Assembly: GCA_013811715.1 (NCBI GenBank)
Contig: JACCUS010000473.1
Span: 1-5,817, forward strand
Direction of reading: 5' to 3'
Origin: Nocardioidaceae bacterium
Lineage (GTDB): Bacteria > Actinomycetota > Actinomycetes > Propionibacteriales > Nocardioidaceae
Length of the DNA stretch: 5,817 nt
In this document: positions 1 to 5,817 of the stretch, one piece after another
How the letters are laid out: every line of letters starts with the position of its first letter
How positions within the stretch are numbered: the stretch's first letter is position 1
Notes under the pieces: generated by a model
What the model saw: only the letters and a program-made list of their open reading frames with translations
What the model was told of the DNA's origin: nothing
The model's database searches: none
Made by a program: the position numbers and the translations under genes

Positions 1-1230
1 CTCGTCGACACTGGCTCCGCCGTCGATCGCGGTGCGCGCCCGCTCCGACCCGGTGAGCCGGTCCATCCAGTACGGCGGCTGCGACTCACGCCAGGCGAAG
101 TTGTTGGGGTAGAGCTGCTTGGCGGTGATGATCATGGCGATCGCGGTGCGGATCGCGTTGAAGTCCCGCCGGTCCGTGACATGCAGCTGCACTCCGCCGC
201 AGGTGGCCCCGGTGTGCTTGGAGATGAACGGCGCGAAGTACGCCTCCCGGAACTCCACCCCGGGCAGGTCCTGCGCCCGCAGAGCATCGGCCCACGGATA
301 GTCGATGTAGGGCGCGCCGATCAGCTCGAACGGCCGAGTCGTGCCCCGCCCCTCCGACAGGTTGGTCGCCTCGAACAGGCAGGTGCCCGGGTAAACGGCC
401 GCGGTCTCGACCCTCGGCATGTTCGGCGACGGCATCACGAACGGCAGCCCGGTGCCCTCGAAGTACATGTCTCGGCGCCAGCGGCTTATCTTCGACACGG
501 CCAGCTCCACCGAGCCGTTGGCGTTGGCGTCCTCGGGGAGGAACTCCTCGTTGAACAGCCGCGCGAGCTCCCCGACCGTCATCCCGTGCTGCTGCGAGAT
601 CGCCTTGCGGCCGACGAACGACGCGAACTCCGGGTGCATCACCGGCCCGTACGCGGCCACGCCGCTGATCGGGTTCGGCCGGTCGAGCACCACGAAGCGC
701 ACGCCGGCCTGTGAGGCGGCGACCATGCAGTCGTACATCGTCCAGATGTAGGTGTAGAAGCGGGCGCCGACGTCTTGGATGTCGAACATCACGGTCTCGA
801 CGCCGGACCGACGGTAGAAGTCCGCGATCACGGCCGGGCTCTTGCCGTACGTGTCGTAGACGGGGACGCCGGTGCGGGGGTCGATGTAGTCGCCCTCGGC
901 GCCACCGGCCTGCGCGCTGCCGCGGAACCCGTGCTCGGGCCCGAAGCCGGCCACAAGGTTCACCTGCCCGGACTCGACGATTACGTCGATCTCGTGACGC
1001 AGGTTGGGCACGATGCCGGTCGGGTTGGAGATCAGTCCGACCCGCTCGCCACGGACGAGGCGGTAGCCGTCGGCAGCCAGCGTCTCGATGCCGGTGAGCA
1101 CCCGTTCTCCGGTGGCCAGCGTCTCGCCGGACGCAGTCCTGGGCGCCCCGAAGGCGGCCGGCATCCCGGTCGAGAGTGCGACTGCCCCCGTCGCGGTCGC
1201 CGCGGTCTTGAGGAAGTTTCGCCTGTCCAT
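1..1230 (-). CDS. namZ: Secreted exo-beta-N-acetylmuramidase NamZ (DUF1343, GH171), C-terminus cut by window edge
   Basis: The 410 visible codons read to the window edge without a stop; the B. subtilis homologue has about 414 residues, so little should be missing. Family role: NamZ removes MurNAc from the non-reducing end of peptidoglycan fragments, outside the cytoplasm. Seen in the sequence: a Tat signal at residues 1-29 (DRRNFLK, then an Ala/Gly-rich stretch and a likely cut after AFG). The DUF1343 signatures follow in order: GLISNPTG (65-72), GPEHGFRG (97-104, with Glu99 in the motif proposed to be catalytic), FDIQDVGARFYTY (149-161), LDRPNP (182-187), QHGMTVGEL (214-222), PSPNMP (267-272) and GTCLFEATNLSEGRGTTRP (282-300). 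The ATG at 1230 is supported by AGGAG five bases upstream (plus strand 1236-1240). It lies 59 nt after the EEP gene with no evident terminator between, so it is probably the third gene of the operon. Family identity is secure; the exact substrate is inferred. Confidence 0.93.
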   Translation of the reverse strand, partial: MDRRNFLKTAATATGAVALSTGMPAAFGAPRTASGETLATGERVLTGIETLAADGYRLVRGERVGLISNPTGIVPNLRHEIDVIVESGQVNLVAGFGPEHGFRGSAQAGGAEGDYIDPRTGVPVYDTYGKSPAVIADFYRRSGVETVMFDIQDVGARFYTYIWTMYDCMVAASQAGVRFVVLDRPNPISGVAAYGPVMHPEFASFVGRKAISQQHGMTVGELARLFNEEFLPEDANANGSVELAVSKISRWRRDMYFEGTGLPFVMPSPNMPRVETAAVYPGTCLFEATNLSEGRGTTRPFELIGAPYIDYPWADALRAQDLPGVEFREAYFAPFISKHTGATCGGVQLHVTDRRDFNAIRTAIAMIITAKQLYPNNFAWRESQPPYWMDRLTGSERARTAIDGGASVDE

Positions 1231-1235
1231 GAGTG

Positions 1236-1240
1236 CTCCT
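1236..1240 (-). promoter_or_regulatory. Ribosome binding site of namZ
   Basis: AGGAG on the minus strand, 5 nt before the ATG at 1230. It fixes the start that puts the twin-arginine motif at residues 3-4, the usual place for a Tat signal. Confidence 0.75.
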
Positions 1241-1289
1241 GGGTACGTCGTCGTGGTTGGGTCTTCGGCTGTGCCTCTTCGGATGGGGG

Positions 1290-2171
1290 TCAGCCGCCAC
1301 GCCGTACGACCAGGTCGGCGACCACCGGGAGATGGTCGGAGGCCTGCGTCGACACGACCTCGGCGTCGAGCGTGGTGATGTCGGGGGAGACGGTCACGTA
1401 GTCGATGCGCTTGACCGGGTCGGTGGTGGGGAAGGTGAACCCGGGGCCGGAACCGGCGACCGCCCAGGTGTCGAGCAGCTCAGTCCACAGCGGCGCGAGT
1501 TCAGAGGCCCCGGGTGGTGCGTTGAAGTCGCCGACCAGCACCTGCTGCGCGCCTTCCGGGTCTTCGTCGAGGATGGCGAGGGTGTCCCGCACCTGCATCG
1601 CCCGCACACTGGGGTCGGCCCGGTAGTCGAGGTGGGTCGCGTAGAAGTGCACCACGGCTCCCTCGGCGTTGACCACGACCTCGGGGAAGCCGGGCGCTGG
1701 CTCCGGAACCGGGTCGGTTCCCTGGGTCGACAGCCGGGTGATGTCGTGGTTCTCGGTGCGCATGACCGGCAGGTCGGTCAGCACCGCCAGGCCGTACTCG
1801 CGACGGGGCAGTCCGGGCTCGGGCGGGTCGAAGCTGTAGATGGGAGCGAAGAACACCCGCATGTCCAGCGCCTTGGCGAGGTCGCGGGCCTGGTCGCGCC
1901 ACTCGCTGCGCGCCGACCAGTGCACGTCGACCTCCTGCAGACCGATGACGTCGGCGTCCATCGCCTCCAGCGCCTGCGCCGTGCGCGCCAGGTCCAGCTG
2001 GCCATCCGCGCCGATCCCGGTGTGCATGTTGTAACTGACCACGCGCAACTCGACGTTGCGCCAATCGCCGGCAGGCTGGTCGCCGGCTGCCGCCGCACCG
2101 ACAGTTGGTGCGACGACAGCCGACAGGATCAGCGCTGCCGAACCGAGTACTCCCCGGATTCGGATTCGCAT
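1290..2171 (-). CDS. Secreted endonuclease/exonuclease/phosphatase (EEP) family metal-dependent hydrolase
   Basis: A 293-residue protein of the EEP fold (DNase I/sphingomyelinase/inositol-phosphatase superfamily), whose members cleave phosphoester or phosphodiester bonds using a divalent metal. A signal peptide is visible at residues 1-30: RIRIR, a hydrophobic core, then GAAAAG. All expected active-site motifs are present: SYNMH with Asn48, LQEVD with Glu80, THLDYR with His180, VGDFNAPP with Asp215 and Asn217, RIDYV with Asp257, and SDHLPV with Asp279-His280. It should therefore be an active enzyme. The ATG at 2171 lies 10 nt after the stop of the GH3 gene, and its GAGG ribosome site overlaps that stop codon, which suggests translational coupling. 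The substrate cannot be read from sequence: nucleic acid, phospholipid or a phosphodiester-linked wall polymer are all possible. Its place between two peptidoglycan glycosidases favours a cell-envelope or scavenging role, but this is inference. Confidence 0.9.
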   Translation of the reverse strand: MRIRIRGVLGSAALILSAVVAPTVGAAAAGDQPAGDWRNVELRVVSYNMHTGIGADGQLDLARTAQALEAMDADVIGLQEVDVHWSARSEWRDQARDLAKALDMRVFFAPIYSFDPPEPGLPRREYGLAVLTDLPVMRTENHDITRLSTQGTDPVPEPAPGFPEVVVNAEGAVVHFYATHLDYRADPSVRAMQVRDTLAILDEDPEGAQQVLVGDFNAPPGASELAPLWTELLDTWAVAGSGPGFTFPTTDPVKRIDYVTVSPDITTLDAEVVSTQASDHLPVVADLVVRRGG

Positions 2172-2179
2172 GCGCGGGG

Positions 2180-2183
2180 CCTC
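2180..2183 (-). promoter_or_regulatory. Ribosome binding site of the EEP gene, overlapping the GH3 stop codon
   Basis: GAGG on the minus strand, 8 nt before the ATG at 2171. Its first two bases are the last two of the TGA stop (2184-2182) of the upstream GH3 gene. This arrangement is typical of translationally coupled operon neighbours. Confidence 0.6.
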
Positions 2184-4014
2184 AGTAGGTCAGGCCGTGG
2201 CCGAACGGGTACAGCACCGTGTCGGGATCGTCCGCGGTCGGGATCGTCACAGGCAGCTTGCCCTGTGGGTTGACCTCTCCATACAACACCCGCACCGCCG
2301 ACTCCAGCGAGACACCGGTCCAGCTGTACGTCGCCAGGTATGCCGGCACCTCGGGGAAGTAGGCGATGTCGTATGCGTCGCGCGCTGCCACCGCGATCAC
2401 CGGTTTGCCGGTCGCCGTCAGCCGGCGTACCAGCTCCCGTTGACCGGAAGAGGAGTCCACCCAGGCCCGGTAGGACACCACCACCGTCACGTCGTGGGTC
2501 TCCGCTGCCGCGACGGCAGCCTGGATCTGCGCCTCGGACGGGTTGGTGCCGGTTTCGTACACGTCGGCGCTGTCGCCACGTTCCTCGATCTTGCCGGCGA
2601 TGGTCGCGGTCGTGGTGACACCCCAGCCGGTGACGAACACGCTCTGACCGGTGTTGGCCGCCAACGGCAGCAGGTCGCCGTCGTTCTTAACCAGGGTCGT
2701 GCTGCGGTCGGTCAGCTCCTGGGCCGCCTTGAGATGCTCAGGCGTGCCGACGACCTTGGGTATGTCGGAGACGTCCACGTAAGGGTCCCCGACCAGACCG
2801 AGATCCCACTTGAGCCGGAGGATGCGCCGGACCGAGGTGTTGATGCGCTTCTCGGTCAGCTCGCCGCTGCGAACCGCGTCGAGCACGGCATTGTAGGCGA
2901 GCTCGAGGTTCGGCGGCATCAGCAGCATGTCGGCGCCGGCCTTGAGGGCAAGCACCGGCACCCGGCCGTCACCGTACTTGTCACGAACGCCGGCCATGCC
3001 GAGGGAGTCGGTGATAACGACCCCGTTGTAGCCCATCTCGTTACGCAGGATGCCGGTCAGGATCGGCCTGGAGAGCGTCGCGGGATCACCTGACGGGTCG
3101 AGGGAGGGCACCACGATGTGCGCGGTCATAATGGCCTTGATGCCCTGGTCGATCGCGGCCTGGAACGGCGGCTTGTCGATCTGCTCCCACTCCTCGCGGG
3201 TGTGGTCGATGATCGGGATGCCGGTGTGACTGTCGACCGACGTGTCCCCGTGTCCGGGGAAGTGCTTTGCGGCCGCCGCGATACCGGCGCCCTGGTAGCC
3301 CAGCACCTGCGCTGCGGTCATGTCTGCAGCCAGTGCCGGGTCTGAGCTGTACGACCGGACCCCGATCACCGGGTTCTGCGGGTTGACGTTCACGTCGGCG
3401 ACGGGTGCAAAGTTCCAGTTGACGCCGAGCGCCTTCAGCTCCTGGCCCGTGATGGACGCTGCGGTCTGTGCGTCGTTGGTGCTGCGGGTCGCCCCGAGCG
3501 CCATGTTGCCCGGGAACTGGGTAGCAGGCGGGCCGACTCGGGCGACGATGCCGCCCTCCTGGTCGGTGGCGATCAGCGAGGGCGTCGCGACGCGCTGGCT
3601 CAGCGAGGCGTCGTGCACACCGTTGGACAGCCCGGCGATCTGCTCGGGGTTGTTGACGTTGTTGGACCAGGCGAAGTAGATGACGCCGCCCAGCTTGTAC
3701 TTGTCGATCAGCTCCGCGGCGTTGTCGACCCCGTACGTCGACTGGTTGCGGGCCACATCGGCGGCCGCCTGTGTGTCGGCGGTTTCGCCGTACGCGTAGG
3801 TCATGAACAGCTGCCCGACCTTCTCCTCCAGCGTCATCCGGCCCAGCGTGTTGCGCACCCAGCCGGTGCCACGGTCACCCTCGACAGATGCCGTGCCGCC
3901 GGTCGAGGCGGAGGGGTTGCCGGCGACGGCCGCCGGTGCGAGGGAAAGGCCGACGAGTACGGCGCAGATGAGAGCCCACCAACGGGTGGGGCGGGCCTTG
4001 GACGTGTGACGCAT
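2182..4014 (-). CDS. nagZ: Secreted GH3 beta-N-acetylglucosaminidase, NagZ type, two-domain
   Basis: A 610-residue protein predicted to release non-reducing GlcNAc from peptidoglycan fragments. A Sec signal peptide spans about 1-31 (basic start, hydrophobic core, cut near AVA); no good lipobox is seen, so it is probably soluble. The GH3 TIM barrel (about 50-405) contains LEEKVGQLF (62-70), DQEGG (151-155), the NagZ hallmark KHFPGHGDTSVDSH (250-263) with the Asp261/His263 acid-base dyad, and ITDSLGM (334-340) with predicted nucleophile Asp336. The GH3 C-terminal alpha/beta domain covers about 430-610 and ends with YPFGHGLTY, with no FnIII-like extension. Length and domain order resemble the two-domain Bacillus NagZ (about 640 residues) rather than the short one-domain Gram-negative form. 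The ATG at 4014 was chosen over an in-frame TTG at 4035 because AGGAGG lies five bases before it. It is the first gene of the probable operon. GH3 is certain; GlcNAc specificity rests on the His-containing motif. Confidence 0.93.
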   Translation of the reverse strand: MRHTSKARPTRWWALICAVLVGLSLAPAAVAGNPSASTGGTASVEGDRGTGWVRNTLGRMTLEEKVGQLFMTYAYGETADTQAAADVARNQSTYGVDNAAELIDKYKLGGVIYFAWSNNVNNPEQIAGLSNGVHDASLSQRVATPSLIATDQEGGIVARVGPPATQFPGNMALGATRSTNDAQTAASITGQELKALGVNWNFAPVADVNVNPQNPVIGVRSYSSDPALAADMTAAQVLGYQGAGIAAAAKHFPGHGDTSVDSHTGIPIIDHTREEWEQIDKPPFQAAIDQGIKAIMTAHIVVPSLDPSGDPATLSRPILTGILRNEMGYNGVVITDSLGMAGVRDKYGDGRVPVLALKAGADMLLMPPNLELAYNAVLDAVRSGELTEKRINTSVRRILRLKWDLGLVGDPYVDVSDIPKVVGTPEHLKAAQELTDRSTTLVKNDGDLLPLAANTGQSVFVTGWGVTTTATIAGKIEERGDSADVYETGTNPSEAQIQAAVAAAETHDVTVVVSYRAWVDSSSGQRELVRRLTATGKPVIAVAARDAYDIAYFPEVPAYLATYSWTGVSLESAVRVLYGEVNPQGKLPVTIPTADDPDTVLYPFGHGLTY

Positions 4015-4019
4015 CGGTT

Positions 4020-4025
4020 CCTCCT
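4020..4025 (-). promoter_or_regulatory. Strong ribosome binding site deciding the nagZ start
   Basis: A perfect AGGAGG on the minus strand, 5 nt before the ATG at 4014. An upstream in-frame TTG at 4035 would place this site inside the coding sequence and add seven polar residues (MPSQEEP) before the signal peptide, so 4014 is preferred. Confidence 0.85.
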
Positions 4026-4084
4026 GGGACGGCAAACGGTGGTTCGGGCGGTTCCCCGCTCAAGGTAAATGAGCAACGGACCAC

Positions 4085-4110
4085 TCGTAACATTGGGTAG
4101 TTTTCTACGA
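4085..4110. repeat. Nested inverted repeat, possible operator
   Basis: Outer arms TCGTA (4085-4089) and TACGA (4106-4110) are separated by 16 bp. Within the span lies a second dyad, GTAG-TTTT-CTAC (4097-4108). The element overlaps the -10 side of the candidate minus-strand promoter, where a repressor could act. The arms are short and such dyads can occur by chance; no regulator gene is visible in the window. Confidence 0.3.
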
Positions 4111-4127
4111 ACGGAGCCTCAGGTCAA
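4099..4127 (-). promoter_or_regulatory. Candidate promoter for the nagZ-EEP-namZ operon
   Basis: On the minus strand TTGACC (4127-4122) is followed after 17 nt by AAAACT (4104-4099). The -35 matches the consensus at 5 of 6 positions, the -10 at only 3 of 6. It would give a leader of roughly 80 nt before the ATG at 4014. Weak -10 boxes are common in actinobacteria, so this is a guess from spacing and -35 quality. Confidence 0.25.
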
Positions 4128-4170
4128 TGCCCGCTGCCTCATTTCGTCCTTCGGCGAGTCGCTGACTGCC

Positions 4171-4174
4171 AGGA
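4171..4174 (+). promoter_or_regulatory. Ribosome binding site of the threonine-synthase-like gene
   Basis: AGGA, 7 nt before the GTG at 4182. It supports the GTG start, which is also needed to include the complete N-terminal zinc ribbon. The site lies in the loop of a possible small hairpin (4166-4181). Confidence 0.55.
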
Positions 4175-4181
4175 TGGCCAG

Positions 4182-5405
<1,224 letters not shown>

Positions 5406-5409
5406 CGGC

Positions 5410-5817
5410 TCAGGGCTGGTGGCTCGCGGCCAGGTTCTCGGCGTAGTCGGCGAACCGTCTCGTCGGCCCGACGCTGCCGCGGCGCGCGGGCCTCCCGACG
5501 CGCTGCCATGGGTCCGGGCGGTCGTCGAGCGCCTGCTGGATCAGGTCGCCCCACTCGTCGTCGAGATGGTCGCGTCCCCACAGCAGCGCCTGCCGCTTCG
5601 ATGTCACCCGGCCGCAGTCGAGCGTGTGCAGGAACCGGCAGAAGGTGGCGACGACGTACGGCTGCGTCCAGGCGTTGTCGAGATCGGCCCAGCCCGCCAG
5701 GAGCGGCATGAACCGCTCGGCGTCCACCAGCACCTGTGCCCGAAGATCGGCCGCGGTCACCTGGTCGACGAGGGTCTTGGGGTCGGGGCCGGCGAGTACG
5801 ACGCCGCACTCGCGCAG
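5410..5817 (-). CDS. AadA-type aminoglycoside adenylyltransferase-like protein, C-terminal part only (DUF4111)
   Basis: The frame is open to the right window edge, so only the last 135 residues are seen; the N-terminal nucleotidyltransferase domain would lie outside. The visible part resembles the helical C-terminal domain of AadA/ANT enzymes (DUF4111). It has a GPDPKTLVD segment (10-18) like the linker after the catalytic domain, then TFCRFLHTLDCGRVTSK (58-74) followed by ALLWGRDHL. These match the order TLxRxWYtxxtGxixxKdxAxxWAxxxL of that family. Such enzymes transfer AMP to streptomycin or spectinomycin, but many chromosomal actinobacterial members are of unknown substrate. A GTG at 5760 could be mistaken for a start, but the upstream codons continue the family similarity, so the gene extends beyond the window. 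The tail (about 100-135) is Arg/Pro-rich and less conserved. It converges on the threonine-synthase-like gene with 4 bp between the stops. Confidence 0.7.
   Translation of the reverse strand: MRECGVVLAGPDPKTLVDQVTAADLRAQVLVDAERFMPLLAGWADLDNAWTQPYVVATFCRFLHTLDCGRVTSKRQALLWGRDHLDDEWGDLIQQALDDRPDPWQRVGRPARRGSVGPTRRFADYAENLAASHQP

Larger units (their letters stand above)
4015..4181. other. Divergent intergenic region between the nagZ operon and the threonine-synthase-like gene
   Basis: A 167-bp spacer between two divergent genes, and the only substantial non-coding stretch in the window. It must carry the promoters for both directions unless transcription enters from elsewhere. It contains a locally AT-richer core around 4085-4110 with a nested inverted repeat, a weak minus-strand promoter candidate, and ribosome sites at either end. 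No small ORF, riboswitch or tRNA is recognised in it. Confidence 0.8.

Noticed and set aside
1231..1289. Possible terminator or promoter between the EEP gene and namZ
   Set aside because: No GC-rich hairpin with a T run and no good -35/-10 pair was seen; only a short CCGAAGA direct repeat, which is too short to mean much.
86..1300. Long minus-strand open frame of 404 codons in another frame than namZ
   Set aside because: Its translation is Arg/Gly/Pro-rich with no family motifs, while the overlapping frame from 1230 gives a complete set of DUF1343 motifs. It is a shadow of a high-GC gene.
1233..2273. Plus-strand open frame of 346 codons antisense to the EEP gene
   Set aside because: Low-complexity Arg/Gly/Val/His-rich translation with no motifs; the opposite strand carries all the EEP catalytic motifs.
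2056..3093. Plus-strand open frame of 345 codons antisense to nagZ
   Set aside because: Same reasoning: a shadow of the GH3 gene without a ribosome site or recognisable domain.
4015..4058. Direct repeats of the form CGGTTCC in the nagZ leader
   Set aside because: Two or three imperfect copies of a short GC-rich word, one of which is next to the ribosome site; chance is likely at this base composition.
5406..5440. Bidirectional terminator at the convergent gene junction
   Set aside because: The only pairing found is TGGC/GCCA with a 5-nt loop and no T tract; too weak to call.

Overview
The window looks like a chromosomal segment of a high-GC actinobacterium. All five coding regions have strongly GC-biased third codon positions, which explains the many long spurious open frames on the opposite strands. 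Gene content fits a soil-type actinobacterium such as a Nocardioidaceae relative, but no lineage-specific marker is present, so genus is not assigned.

Layout. The left two thirds (1-4014) is a probable three-gene minus-strand operon, read from right to left. It encodes a secreted two-domain GH3 beta-N-acetylglucosaminidase of the NagZ type (2182-4014), then a secreted endonuclease/exonuclease/phosphatase-fold (EEP) hydrolase (1290-2171), then a Tat-exported DUF1343/GH171 exo-beta-N-acetylmuramidase of the NamZ type (1-1230, C-terminus beyond the window edge). The first two genes are 10 nt apart and look translationally coupled. The third follows after 59 nt with its own Shine-Dalgarno. A 167-bp divergent intergenic region (4015-4181) carries a nested inverted repeat and a weak promoter candidate. 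To its right on the plus strand lies a threonine-synthase-like PLP enzyme with an N-terminal zinc ribbon (4182-5405). It ends only 4 bp from a convergent minus-strand gene fragment (5410-5817) matching the C-terminal domain of AadA-type aminoglycoside adenylyltransferases (DUF4111).

How the genes work together. NagZ and NamZ are complementary exo-glycosidases. One removes the non-reducing GlcNAc and the other the non-reducing MurNAc, so alternating action can strip a peptidoglycan chain sugar by sugar. In Bacillus subtilis the equivalent genes sit together in the MurNAc salvage cluster and act outside the cell. All three operon products here carry export signals, so an extracytoplasmic glycan-turnover module is likely. 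The unusual part is the EEP hydrolase between the two glycosidases, whose substrate is unknown. No transporter, MurNAc kinase/etherase, amidase or regulator is visible. The threonine-synthase-like gene and the nucleotidyltransferase fragment look functionally unrelated to the operon.

No tRNA, rRNA, CRISPR array, insertion sequence or phage feature was found.
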